DNA from: Urechis unicinctus
Lineage: Eukaryota > Annelida > Polychaeta > Xenopneusta > Urechidae
Direction: 5' to 3'
NCBI GenBank assembly: GCA_034190875.2
Contig: CM067344.1
Span: 68,208,027-68,272,026, forward strand
Length of the DNA stretch: 64,000 nucleotides
A program made the position numbers and the translations under genes. Below are positions 12,301 to 24,465 of the stretch, piece by piece (positions within the stretch are counted from its first letter, which is position 1; each line of letters opens with the position of its first letter). The notes beneath the pieces were generated by a model, which did no database searches, had not been told where the DNA came from, and worked only from the letters and a program-made list of their open reading frames with translations.

Positions 12301-15300
12301 AATCACTTCACCTCAGATTCGATCACTACCTGAAGCCTTCTCAGCATATATCCTAGTTATGTTTGGGTTTGTGTGTGTCTATATAACAGGCTTTGAGAGA
12401 CTTCATCTTGAAAGTTCACAGATCCAGAGCTGGGTGAGTTGTTTTACTCACACTACCTGCCAGTACCAGACTGCTCTGTAGTTTCCTTTGAGTGATATAA
12501 TGACTGAAATGTACCTCATTTACAGTTCTACCGATATGAATTCCTCTTCTATTGATGACTCAACTCGACCTGGGGTGTTGAATCTGGCCAGTTTAGGCAG
12601 GAACTTACAGAGGCGCCATGCAGATCTCCACATTAATGGGAACAAAACGGATCTCCAGCAAACTCAGGCTTCCAGGTATGTTGCTTTGCTTTCTGACTCT
12701 ATCTGAGAATATAACGAAGCGTTTGGTGTGTTGAATAGCCTCTAGAGCTGGACCTCATTACTGTTGCAGACAGCTGTATGGTCTCATGGCAGAGACACTG
12801 CATAGTCCTTGTTGTTGTATTGATTTTATAGGCTTAATGTCACAAGAAAGCCAAAGTTGAACTGTAGCAGTTATATATTACCTATTGAAGGAATGTAAAG
12901 TACTTGACTTTTATCTGTCAGGAAAGTGAATCAACCTGCTTGATCATCACTATCACCCTGCTGTTGCTGCTGTGCCTAGTTGGGATTGTGCATCCAGTCA
13001 TTTGGAATAAACTGATTGTTTTCCCTTCATGACTTTCAGACGCAGCAAGAAGAAAACAGTGCAGCCTGAGTCTCCCTCCATCTTGATGGTTGGTTGGCTT
13101 CATCTTAAGAAATCAATTCTTGTTCTGCCTTCATTGACATTGTCTCAGTTGAGAAATAACGTTTTTCTTTATTGTGTCAGCAGAATCTAGAATTTGTTCA
13201 TACAGTGTGTGTGTTCACTGGCTATGACAGAACGAGGACTGGAAACAGATGTTTGGATCAGGAGACACCAGCGACAAACTCCAAGCCACAGCTCCTGCCT
13301 CCGCAGCTAAACCCAAGCTGCCTAGCCCCCTGACTCCAACCACCACCATGTCTAGCTCCTCCAGTTCTTCCTCCAACCTCACTGTTGACGATGTGGCTTC
13401 ATCTCGCCTTTCCCCCCTGTCTCCCAGCACGGACACAGTCACCGTGTCACATTCTCAGATCCCTGCTCATATTGAGGGACCTAAGCGTGTGGCTAATACA
13501 GGGCCCGGGGGAGTGGCCATGGGTGTGGGCTCACTTGCTTGGGGGAGTCAGAATGATCGTCCAGTGGTGCAGCGTAAGTGTTTGAATTTTTAAGTATAAC
13601 AAATGGCTTTTATATTGTTTGGTAAAGTTGTCATTGTTATTGCTAATGATGTGTCTTGGTAAGTGATGTCATTGATGCTGCATTGGCCTTTGGTAGACCA
13701 CTGGAACCACATATGAAGGGTCAATGGTTCAAGCCCTGTGATGTTGGCCTAACATTATTGTCCGTGTTGATGTGAGCCATAGTGATGAAAGTAAAAGCTG
13801 AACCCTGCAATTCAACTTTACTTACACTTTATTTGGTAGCACGGAATGCATCATGCAAAGCAGAGTTGCGTAATTTGGTTTACCGCAAGCGAGAACAATA
13901 CACAGATGATCAGCTAACCCGTGATCTCCTCGACACCACAACATGGGAGAACAGACCCCCACCCCCGAGCTGGAAGCCTAGGGGTCAACTGGTAGCACAT
14001 CTGCACGAACACAAGGGCGCTGTTAACAGGTAAGACAGAGGGGTACACTGGCATGTATACTGCTCTGCTTTCTGATGGGGTTACTCATTTACCACTTTAT
14101 GAGGTGCTGCTTGGTGGGGTCACTCATATATGATATACCACTTTATGAGTTGCTACAGGCTGGGTTTCTTATATGTAATATAGCAGACTTATCAGAATGC
14201 TATCCCCACCTTGTTTCATCTCACAGAATCCAGGTGAGTCAGGAATCGTCTGACCACTCTTACTTCGCCACCTGCTCTAATGATGGTATGGTCAAGTTGT
14301 GGGATTGCGCTCGTATGGAAGGCCGTAACGTCACCAACCGCTCGAGACACACCTACAACAAACAAGGCGGGCAGCTCAAAGCTCTCACCTTCTGTGATAA
14401 CTCCCAGAGCATTGCCTCTGCCTCCGACAGTGGCTCCATCCATGTTTTCAAGTAGGTTTTTCTCCAAATGAAGCTATCTAGGTTTGTGGGTCAGGATTGG
14501 TCAAATGGTGTTCTGATTTGCAACATGAGATGATATGTCATTGTGTTGAAATGATATGTGTGTGTTATCATTAAGTTGGTTTAGTCTGCCAAAGAAGAGG
14601 CTTTCTTATATAGGATGCTTTGTGTGCAACAGGATGGAGCAGGGCAGTGCTCGAGTCAGTATCCTTCATACGAGGCAGCTGGATGTGGACACTGAGGGTC
14701 TCACCGTAGACATGTCCTGCTTTGACACAGGTGACACCCTCTGTCTCTCAGCACTCCTCTCCTCGAGCTGTTTCCATCTCGTCTTCCTCCTATTCGCGTA
14801 GTCTTCCACTCTTCACCCCCCCCTCCCCACCCTGCTCACAACTACTCAATAACTCATTTCAGGTCACTAAGTAATAAATTAACTATACTCTCAGTTATAA
14901 ATGGCTAGAAATCCCACCTCCTCGTCTTTATCTTTATTCTAATTGAGATATGCGGCTTATGATGCCCGTTTTCATTTGTAGACAGCCCATAGTAAAGTGG
15001 GGCAAACCCATAGCATTTACTAATGGTTTGGGTTGATTTCGTTTGACAGGATCGCAGAATGTGATAGCATACGCCACAGTTAATGGTTTCCTGATTGGCT
15101 GGGACCTGCGATCGCAGCAAGTAGCGTGGACTCTGAAGAACGACCCAAAACTTGGTGCTTCTTTCTCACCACTGACAAATCTCATGTTTGATAAATTGAT
15201 TACAATAAACTCTAAATATATATTGTAAGGGAGGTTCCCCATTCTTTACATTATACATTTCAACAAACAATTTATTAGCTATGATATTTTTCAGGCCTTA

Positions 15301-17689
15301 TCACATCATTTGCTGTACAGCCACAACTCAATTGGCTAGCGGTGGGGACAAGTAGTGGAGCTCACATCTGCTGGGACATGCGCTTCCAGCTTCCCATCAC
15401 CTCCATCAACCATCCTACTGGTAAGTCATATCCCTGTTACATCAACTCACAGATCCACTTCAAATCCAATCCTGCTGTGTATTTGGAGCCGGCTTATCCT
15501 TCTCAATCATTAGTCTCCCTGTTATGTTGAGATATAAGATCACACAGAGCTAATCAGCTGATAGCATCTCTCTACTATGCTGATGCAGGAGCTCGAGTGA
15601 GGCGTGTGCTGGTCCATCACGGCGAGGCATCCAGCATCATCTCGTCTGTCCAGGGTAACAATGAGGTGTCCTTCTGGGACCTGGAAACTGGCGCTCGTCA
15701 GAGGACACTGTGGGCAAGCTCCACTCCTGCTTTGTCGCGGACACAGGTGAGACATGTCACCACTAGGATGATGGTAAGGGGTGATGTCTCCGCTAGAATG
15801 AAAGTGGGGAATGACAATGGTAGGGGGTGATGTCTCTGCTAGAATGAAAGAGGGGAATGACAATGGTAGGGGAATGACAATGGTAGGGGGTGATGTCTCC
15901 GCTAGAATGAAAGAGGGGAATGACAATGGTAGGGGGTGATGTCTCCGCTGAGATGATAGAGGGGAATGACAATGGTAGGGGGTGATGTCTCTGCTAGAAT
16001 GAAAGTAAGGAATGACAATGGTAGGGGGTGGTGTCTCCGCTGAGATGAAAGAGGGGAATGACAATGGTAGGGGTGATGTCTCTGCTAGAATGAAAGTGGG
16101 GAATGACAATGGTTTGGGGGTGATGTCTCCGCTAGAATGAAAGAGGGGAAGACAATGGTAGGGGGTGATGTCTCCGCTAGAATGAAAGAGGGGAAAGACA
16201 ATGGTAGGGGGTGATGTCTCTGCTAGAATGAAAGAGGGGAATGACAATGGTAGGGGGTGATGTCTCCGCTGAGATGGTAGAGGGTAATGACATTGGTAGG
16301 GGGTGATGTGTCCACTGAGATGGTAGTGGGGATGTCTCCACTGAGATGGTAGAGGGAAGTGACAATGGTAGGGGGTGATGTCTCCGCTAGAATGAAAAAG
16401 GGGAATGACATTGGTAGGGGGTGATGTCTCCACTGAGATGGTAGAGGGGAATGATAATGGTAGGGGGTGATGTCTCCGCTAGAATGAAAGAGGGGAATGA
16501 CAATGGTAGGGGGTGATGTCTCTGCTAGAATGAAAGAGGGGAATGACAATGTAGGGGTGATGTCTCCGATAGAATGACAGAGGGGAATGACAATGGTAGG
16601 GGTGATGTCTCCCCTGAGAAGATAGGGGGAGTGGCTCCATTGGGATAACAGGAGAAAGTCTCCACTCGGACACAATATGGGGGAATGTCTCAGCTAGGAC
16701 AACAGTGAATTGCTCCTCTGGGACAAATTTTAGGTGGGGCTCTTTCGGGAATATGAGCTCCCGGGTCAGAGACCCACAATATTGTCAGCAGAGGTGCTGT
16801 CAAATTTCTCATGGGTCCAGGTGGATCTTGAATGCTATGGAGGTATTAAGGACCCTGTTCATTCTGTCTGACAAGCCTTATAGACATTATTGTACCAACA
16901 TATCACTTCATTCATACCATATATGTTGTTTGATGAAGCTCTCACTGACTACATGTTACAGGCATCTGCCCATTCATCGAATGGCCTCTACCTGGGCATG
17001 ACAGACAGTAATATGTTTCTGCTAACGGCTGGCTCTGACATGAGGGTACGTTACTGGGACCTCACCAACCCAGAGAACTCACGCATTGTCGTACCTGCAG
17101 CTAACGACCCCTCACACCAACTCGCTGTCTCCTACAGGTCAGTAGATAATCCAATTCATGTGTTTTGTTTGTGACTTTAAACTTCCTCTAAATCTTGTTA
17201 CTTTTGACCTTGGATACCTATGACATATGTGACGGTGATATTTTTGTCAAGGACTTCACCTTTTGTTCCTGTTGACCTTTTTTAATGAAGTATTGTGTAC
17301 TTTGCTGGTGACTTCAACATTTTGTCCTCACTTATTAGCTCTGAATTTGGTTGTGGAATACAGTTAATGGAAGGTTGAATCCCAGTGATCTCTTATCATC
17401 CTCGTTCGTCCTCCATTAACACAACATAAAACCCATACTTAATGACCTCCACCACGACCTCTGTCACAGATCCAGGTTGATTGAGGGTACCCGTGTACTA
17501 CAAGAGACATACAGCAAACCTACACAATCATCTCGGCCTGGCAGTGCTGGGGAAGACACACCGCGTCGTGGACCTGACTCGCCCCCCTGTGGTCACCATG
17601 ACAACATCACTGACATTAACATCTGCCAGACCACTCAATGCTTCCTGCTCACATGTTCTCGGGATGGAGTGGTCAAGGTGTGGAAGTGA
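6391..17689 (+). CDS. PIK3R4: VPS15 / PIK3R4, regulatory kinase subunit of class III PI3-kinase
   Basis: Scaffold of the VPS34 complex that makes PI3P for autophagy and endosomal sorting. Exons: 6391-6482, 6705-6829, 6966-7021, 7160-7309, 7430-7531, 7741-7928, 8145-8271, 8755-8927, 9141-9261, 9367-9462, 9591-9685, 9779-9818, 9912-9994, 10233-10365, 10543-10740, 10994-11095, 11378-11512, 11612-11749, 12052-12294, 12390-12433, 12526-12675, 13040-13088, 13231-13573, 13840-14029, 14227-14451, 14633-14730, 15050-15154, 15295-15420, 15589-15746, 16962-17137, 17470-17689. They sum to 1,426 codons plus stop (human 1,358) with unbroken frame. [14 protein letters not shown] at the start carries the myristoylation glycine. 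The kinase-like domain has HGDIKSEN near 144-151 and DFA instead of DFG near 164-166, as in the family. HEAT repeats follow (for example [18 protein letters not shown]), then a low-complexity linker in exon 23, then WD40 repeats from about residue 1045 to the final DGVVKVWK. Introns 10 and 14 use GC donors. Confidence 0.97.
8520..8744 (+). repeat. 37-bp tandem repeat in VPS15 intron 7
   Basis: About six copies of a 37-bp unit (gatggtgcaatgtacatatg, then taaggaacgtttaaagt). The first two are diverged and the last four nearly identical. The array ends about 10 bp before the acceptor of exon 8; the final partial unit merges into the acceptor sequence gatgatggcag. Confidence 0.9.
15747..16620. 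repeat. 46-bp minisatellite in VPS15 intron 29
   Basis: Roughly 19 copies of a 46-bp unit (ggtagggggtgatgtctccg, then ctagaatgaaagaggggaatgacaat in variants). A degenerate unit starts directly at the exon 29 donor. On the minus strand the array gives an open frame of nearly 300 residues made only of 15-16-residue repeats ([13 protein letters not shown]-like). That is a product of stop-free repeat units, not a gene. Confidence 0.92.
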
Positions 17690-17825
17690 GTGGTCAAGGT
17701 GTGAAAGTGAGTGGTAGTCTCACTGATAGCACTTGGCAGTGGTGAAAAGCAGGCTGTTTCTTTTACTGTGGTCTTCTGTGGACTTGTTAGGGTGTGGTTG
17801 TGGCCAGCTTGTGTGGAATCGTGTT

Positions 17826-17831
17826 AATAAA
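17826..17831 (+). terminator. Candidate VPS15 polyadenylation signal
   Basis: AATAAA lies 137 nt after the VPS15 stop codon and is followed by a GT-rich stretch (gagttgtggctggtgttc), the usual layout of a poly(A) site. Confidence 0.6.
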
Positions 17832-18768
17832 TAGAGTTGTGGCTGGTGTTCTAAAGCAGTCCTGTTGCCCTTTGAGTAGGTAGGGGTGAGGTGGGGTTAG
17901 GGAGGGTAATGAAAGAGAGAGAATTGCTTCTTGTCAGTGGTTGTTTCAGGGTGCATGAGGTAGGTGTTATCATTAATGGCTATCAGCTTAATCAAGAAAC
18001 CTTCAAGACAGTTACATCATTAAATATGCATATGTGTTTAAGTATTAGAGGGAAGGTGATGTGATATGAGAGAATGTTGATCTCTGTCTGTTTTGTCCAA
18101 TATGCTCATGATCTTGGAGGAAAGTATTTGTAGACTGTTATTGGTAATCTAGTCAGTCATTCAACTTATATCATATTTTACCCTGTATAATACGAAATCA
18201 TCATTGTCCATGGTTGAGAAATGACATGACTGTATATATATATCACAAGAATGTAACAGTGGTTGATGTGTGGATGGTGAAATATGACATCAGAATGGTG
18301 GAATATGACATCCAAATGTTGGAATATGACATCCGAAGGGTGGAATGTGTACTTGGTGGTATTTAAATAAATGCTAATAGTTCCATGTTTGAGACGCATT
18401 ACTCTGAGACGTGCTTCACTGTATCTTGTTCAGAATGTTTCGGAATTCACGGAATTGAACATTGAAAGGTAAATCGTTATGATCAACGCAGTGTATAAAC
18501 ATTGTGATAAACCCTTATATTGACCGTTATGATGTTAAATCGTGTATGGTTCAGTGTCATAACACCAAAGAGTATATAGCTACGCTAAGACAGCTCGCTC
18601 GAGTCTTCCGCCCGAGGAGATATGAAGACGCCACCTGTTAGCCGAAGCGTTATTGTCATAGCGTCTCTTAAAACCACGTGGAATTCTCTGTTTAATTTGG
18701 AGCTGCAGTCGCCTCGACCAAAACATGTCTTTTACAGCCGCCGAGCCCCAAGTCGTTGGATCAACAAT

Positions 18769-18880
18769 CCCATGTGCTTTTGTTGATTTCATGGTATCGT
18801 CGCCTGATGACGGGGGTCTCTTTTGTGTAATTTCATAATTGTCACGCAGCTTAACGTAGCTATAAACTCCTCGCTTCAAA
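18769..18880 (+). repeat. Degenerate local repeat, copy A
   Basis: Begins cccatgtgcttttgtt and ends about 85 bp later with ttaacgtagctata. Copy B at 19213-19335 has the same two landmarks about 99 bp apart. An inverted copy of the end (tatagctacgctaag) lies at 18575-18589. The middle is poorly conserved. Confidence 0.55.
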
Positions 18881-19212
18881 CCTTCACATCCCCCTTACAT
18901 GCCAGAAATGTTAATGTCGAGCCCAGGCCAGTTCCCTCGCTTCAGACAGTTATTGACAATCTAAAACTACCATCCATAGTGCGGACATGGAAGCTCGAGG
19001 ATCGTAAACTGCGCGGACGCTGTTAGAGGAGTACTGTTTTCGATAGGTGTACCCCAGACCGGGTAATTTATCAAGCTGACATTTATTAAATAGTGTACTT
19101 GCTATTTTCGCTATTCATAAGCCTATTGTGCGACGTGTTTTGGCAGCGGCAAGGGTCTGCGAAACGACATTTTCCCCGCTCTCATCAATCGCAGTGACGT
19201 CAGCCCAGTATT

Positions 19213-19335
19213 CCCATGTGCTTTTGTTTGCGACACGGTAATTCCACCTTACGACCGAAATGTATTATAATTAGGGAAGCGATCACCGCAGAGCCACTCA
19301 AAGTGAGCCCTCTTAGCGTAGCTATAACACTTCAG
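19213..19335 (+). repeat. Degenerate local repeat, copy B
   Basis: Carries cccatgtgcttttgtt at its start and cttagcgtagctata at 19312-19326, matching copy A at 18769-18880. It lies about 950 bp upstream of the MTHFR start codon. The family is unknown. Confidence 0.55.
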
Positions 19336-20187
19336 AACTTCTGGAGGCTGGTCTTTCGCGATATAAATCCGTGAAACGTTGGACATTATAGTTGAAGTTG
19401 TCCACGATCGAACATTGTCAGCCATCAGTGTGTTGGGCGGACTATATGTGAAGGCGTGTGGGTGGCCCACATCGTCCATGTGACTTGTTTATTCGACCCG
19501 TTTCAGATAATGATGGTCTAAGTCGCGCAGTGATAAGGGTGCGACCGATGTACTTCGCTCCTGTCCGCTTGGCATATTGCTTGGAAATATTATAAGCAAT
19601 TGAGCAGATAATGACCTATATTCATTTTCTAACATTTTTTTCCTACAAATTTTTGGTGGGGCCCTATTCAAATAAACAAGAACATGCCAAAAGATAGGCA
19701 CGCAAAACGTTGTTGAAGAAATAATGACATCATACAGCAGTGCCTCAGGCGACTATTTAATGTCAGGTTTCCAAGTTACTGCTGCCGATTTGCCTAATTT
19801 CTAAACTGGTGCCACTTATTGGATTTCACAAGCGAAATTGGCTGTATAGTTACTAGAATCATTCATGTATGATTAATGTTATGAGTTCGCTACCTGACGG
19901 ACACACGGCCGGGATGTGGGCATGTCTATATGACTTGTGGGGGGGAGTTAACGTACAATGTTATTTTCTTTAGCTGACTTTCTGCGGCTTATGAAGTTCC
20001 TTTCAACGTTGGCGAATATTGAAAATGATTGAGTCGTGGGTTTAACCTGACCCGATTAATGACATTCGGTGTGTTGTTGATTAGAAACGGTCAAGGAATT
20101 GGGTGTGCGGAAATATAATAATGGTCCATACCCCTATCTAATACGTCATCTCAAGATGGGGGTGCCGCCATAAACCAAGCAATCCGA

Positions 20188-20194
20188 TATAAAG
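20188..20194 (+). promoter_or_regulatory. Candidate MTHFR TATA box
   Basis: TATAAAG lies 74 bp before the start codon and would place transcription start about 45-50 bp before it, giving a short unspliced 5' UTR. Supported only by motif and position. Confidence 0.5.
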
Positions 20195-20267
20195 CTCCGT
20201 CCTATTTAGTGGTCTGTAGTTTGGTAGAGAAATCTCACATATTTGGATACGTTGGTCTTATATCAAT

Positions 20268-21829
20268 ATGCCGCAGGATATTGATTCGGAAAATGATATC
20301 CAAAACGGAGTTACTTTAAAGCGCATATCGTCCACTAACGAGTTGGGTCAACCTCAGCCGTTTGAATACCGGCGATTGATAGATCGCATCGATGACAGAA
20401 TTCAGGCCGGAGGCAAATGGTTCTCTTTGGAATATTTCCCACCGAGAACCGCAAATGGAGCTACCAATCTTATATCAAGGTAATCGTACTGAATCGACGA
20501 GGACAAATCCTGCTTTTTTAATCGATTTTAAACACATCCAAGCCCTATGTGAAGTCTCGGATTCACAGTCAAAACAGTCGAGTATTAATCACGATAATAC
20601 TGGGTTAATGATTAAAAACTACAAATATTTATTTTAGAATAACGAGAAAAAACCCAGTTCAATTGATAGAGCATTTTGTCTTGAAGAATTATGCATGCTG
20701 TCAATGACGTTTTAGAAACATATATTAATGCATGTTACAAAAAAAAAACCCAAACTTCTCATATTTTCTGTGATTTAAGAACGCATGCTAAAATCTTGCT
20801 AGTCTAATTCATATTAAAATGGAATCGGTGATGGTTATGCAGAAGAGGTTAATGCATATCAGTTATAGTTTGTAAATCCAGCTTGGGACAGCATGGATGC
20901 TAGCAAGCATGTCGGGAGTGGAATATAACGTAATGCTTACAGTATCATTACTGACAAATAAGCATTATCAATTTATGAATTGTATACTCAGGTTCGACCG
21001 CATGGGTCAAGGCTGTCCCTTGTTCTGTGACATCACCTGGCACCCTGCAGGTGACCCAGGGTCAGACAAACCTACCAGTTCCACGACCATCGCCAGCTGT
21101 ATGTTGAATTACTGTGGCCTCGATACTTTGCTGCATATTACCTGTTGTGGACTAACCAAGGCAGAAATCACCAAGCATCTCAACCGCGCCAAGGATCTGG
21201 GCATCAAAAACATTATGGCTTTGCGGGGAGGTAAATCAATATTTCCTCGTCTGAACATACATATGTTTTGCATGAATGATAAACTTCAACAAAGTTATAG
21301 TCAAGACAACCTGTGTTAATTTATCAATATGCTGAAGTATTTCTTACGACAAATGTTGATATGACATTTTGTAGACCCTCCAACGGACGCTGAATGGCAG
21401 GAGCCCGTTGACGGTTTCAACTACGCCACAGATCTTGTAAGACACATCCGCCAGGAATTCGGGGACTACTTCGTCATCTGTGTCGCAGGTAACCGATCGC
21501 TGATCAATGCGATACCAAATGCCCGCCATTAACATATTAAAACGCACCCAATGAACCTGACACAAGTATCTTTACAAGGAGGATGTTAATACATTGCTGC
21601 AGTAGCAGCTGGTGAAAATATAGACAGTGTTATCAATTCAGACTTGGAAAATATCTCTGCTTAGACCGCTAATACATCTATCCATATCTCTTGAAAATCA
21701 CTTCATGGATTTACCCATATGTTTATTCGAGTAAGCCAGTCAATAGCTAAAATTCTTGTTTAATGGGTATGAAGAGGTATTTGTTCGAAGTGCATTGAAC
21801 AGATTTATATGTAAAATATGCATATCATT

Positions 21830-21860
<31 letters not shown>

Positions 21861-24465
21861 AAGTCGTCGTAGTTGCAGTAGTAACGGCATGATTATCAGT
21901 TCTTACTGGATCTGTTATATACCAGCCTACCCTACCGGACACCCGGATTGTACGTCGTACGAAGAAGACCTACAACACCTCAAAGAAAAGGTAGATGCTG
22001 GAGCCGACTTTATCATCACACAACTCTTCTTCGAAACCAAAACCTACCTAAAATTCCTCAAAGATTGCCGCCACCTCGGTATTGATGTCCCCATCATACC
22101 TGGAATTCTGCCCATACAGGTAAATTGTGAGAGTTTTTATTACTGTTAAAAATTTTTTATGATTTAATTCTAGATTTACTATCATTTAAGTGATTTAATG
22201 TGTGTGATAATCAATCTGTGATGAAAACGACCATTATTACAGCTAATATCTAATGTCTTATTGTCAGTAAGAGTTTGTTATGTATGTATACCTTAAGTAC
22301 CATGATCATTGTTAAAATTTACTCGTTGGCTTCACCCAGGCTTACCAGTCACTACGCCATATCGTCAAGCTATCTAAGCTGGAGGTACCCGATGAGATTA
22401 TCAGCGCCATCGACTCCATCAAAGACAATGACGAAGCGATCAGGAACTACGGTGTATTCCAAGCCACAGAAATGTGCAAGGAACTCCTGGCAAGTGGACT
22501 TGTTAACGGCCTTCATTTCTACACTCTGAACAAGGAAGTTGCCGTCATACAGATTCTAAAAAATCTGGGACTCTGGTGTGAAGATCCTGTTCGATCACTT
22601 CCGTGGAAAACTACTGCAAATCACAACAGGTGTAAAGAGGATGTGAGACCGATCTTCTGGAGCCAGCGACCTCAGAGCTATGTTTACAGAACATCGGAGT
22701 GGGATGACTTCCCCAACGGAAGATGGGGAAATTCTGCCTCTGCAGCTTTTGGAGATCTCTCAGATTATTATCTGTTTTATCTTAACAGCAGAGCTCCCAA
22801 AAGCGAATTGTTAAACATGTGGGGGATTGAGTTGGAGAATGAGAGAGATGTGTGGCAGGTGTGTCAGAATTACATCACAGGCAAAACTAATCAAAATGGC
22901 GTCAAGGTGAGAAACTAATTACTATCAAACGCAGCTAGATCGATATGTGTACTATCATATAAGATCATCGACATACATCGAATGAAAATAAATGGTCTCC
23001 AAGAACAATCACCAACAACTGACAACGTAGATTTACATTATAATTTGATGTATAATTGTTAATGAACATCTTGACAGAAAATAAGGGGAATTGTTTCTTA
23101 CAAAAAGGAGAATTGGTGTAACCTTTTGTGGGTGATCTCCCATGCTTTTATACAATAATTTGATGTGAATTGAATCTCATTTGAGTTTGGTGTCACGTAT
23201 GATGAAGGTGACGAGGACTCCATGGAGTAACGAACCTCTCGCGTCAGAGACGAGCGTCTTCCTGGATCAGCTGGCAGAGATCAACGGACGTGGCATACTC
23301 ACTGTTAACTCACAGCCTAATGTCAACGGCGTCCCGTCTACCGACCCCGTCCATGGATGGGGTAATCCCGGCGGGTATATCTACAAAAAGGTGAGAGAAT
23401 ACACGATGGTCAGCGAGTACGCATTCGTTCAAGCTTACCTTTTCTACCCGATATTACAGTCTGTGTGTTATTATATATTCGCAAGTATGTACATATATAA
23501 TCGCATATTTTATTCGATAATTGACATTATGACATGCGTATCTTTTTATTATTTTCCAGGCATACATCGAATTTTTCACCACCCGCGAAATCGTCGTAAG
23601 AATGAAGAATGTTCTGCAAGATTACCCCCGTGTTCAGTTCCACATTCTTGACAGCAAAGTAGGTTACAACAATCCACATATGTTTCACCCTAACGTGTAC
23701 AATATCATAATTCAAAACTCCATTTCAATTCGCGAGGATTTATACAACCACCTTATTCATTCGTGGAAACTTTCGCACTTTCACAGAATGCACTGGATAA
23801 TACCAACTGTCAGGACCTGCAGCCCACTGCGGTCACGTGGGGGGTGTTTCCGGGAAAAGAGATCATACAACCAACCGTGGTAGATCCTATTGCCTTCAAG
23901 AGTTGGCGGGTAAGTTCTGCCGCTGATGTCAGTGTGTGGCTGTATGTATCGATGAAGCCTGATCAGTGATGGGATTGACCACATATGACCGTCACGCATT
24001 ATTGTATTACTAATGTGCATTGAATTTCGATGGTATCTCAGTTTACTTTATCTAGCAGGGAGAACAAAGCTTTCATTGCATTTATCGAACAGCTAACACA
24101 CCAATCTCTTACATAACGAAACAAATGGGGAATTTCGTATATCTACCAGAGTGACCGTGACCTACATTTATAGTACTAGTCGGTAGTTTTTCTTGAAAGT
24201 GTCGCGGATCGTTCATACCCGCTTCTGTCAGTCGTGTGTGTTGAGCGCCATCTTGTATGACGTTGATTTCGTGATTCCGTGACAGGACGAAGCTTTCGGT
24301 TTGTGGCGGGAACAATGGGCCAAACTCTACGACGAGAACTCTCCTTCGCGGAAGGTGATTGACGGCATTGTGGACAACTATTACTTGGTCAACCTCGTCG
24401 ACAATGAGTATCCCGCACCTTCCTGTCTTTTCGAAATTCTCAACAGATCGCTGGATACCAGCTGA
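20268..24465 (+). CDS. MTHFR: Methylenetetrahydrofolate reductase
   Basis: Cytosolic FAD enzyme that reduces 5,10-methylene-THF to 5-methyl-THF with NADPH, supplying methyl groups for methionine. Nine exons: 20268-20479, 20992-21230, 21375-21488, 21926-22119, 22340-22906, 23208-23390, 23560-23658, 23787-23909, 24286-24465, giving 636 residues (human 656) with continuous frame. The catalytic barrel covers exons 1-5: [10 protein letters not shown] carries the catalytic Glu at about residue 55, and [21 protein letters not shown] and [13 protein letters not shown] are FAD/folate-site segments. EDVRPIFW marks the linker into the SAM-binding regulatory domain, which includes [19 protein letters not shown], and [20 protein letters not shown]. 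The N-terminal tail is rich in Ser, Thr and acidic residues, like the region phosphorylated in the human enzyme, but shorter. The acceptor before exon 6 has a weak pyrimidine tract. Both domains are present, so allosteric control by SAM is expected. Confidence 0.97.
21829..21862 (+). repeat. GTA microsatellite in MTHFR intron 3
   Basis: About ten tandem GTA (TAG) triplets followed by a decayed tail (aagtcgtcgtagttgcagtag). It ends about 60 bp before the exon 4 acceptor. Confidence 0.9.

Larger units (their letters stand above)
17832..20187. other. Intergenic, VPS15 to MTHFR
   Basis: No recognisable gene. A minus-strand frame at 18580-18879 (99 codons) matches no family I know and overlaps a locally duplicated segment. 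The only structure noted is the degenerate duplication at 18769-18880 and 19213-19335 and an inverted copy of its end at 18575-18589. Confidence 0.6.

Noticed and set aside
13685-13760. Possible tRNA-derived SINE (ggttcaagccc resembles a B box) in VPS15 intron 23
   Set aside because: The A-box match is weak, there is no poly(A) or simple tail, and no second copy was seen in the window.
15540-16433. 297-codon minus-strand open frame
   Set aside because: It is a translation of the 46-bp minisatellite in VPS15 intron 29: 15-16-residue repeats only, no domain, opposite strand to a confirmed gene.
18580-18879. 99-codon minus-strand frame
   Set aside because: Overlaps a locally duplicated noncoding segment whose other copy is not open in the same way.
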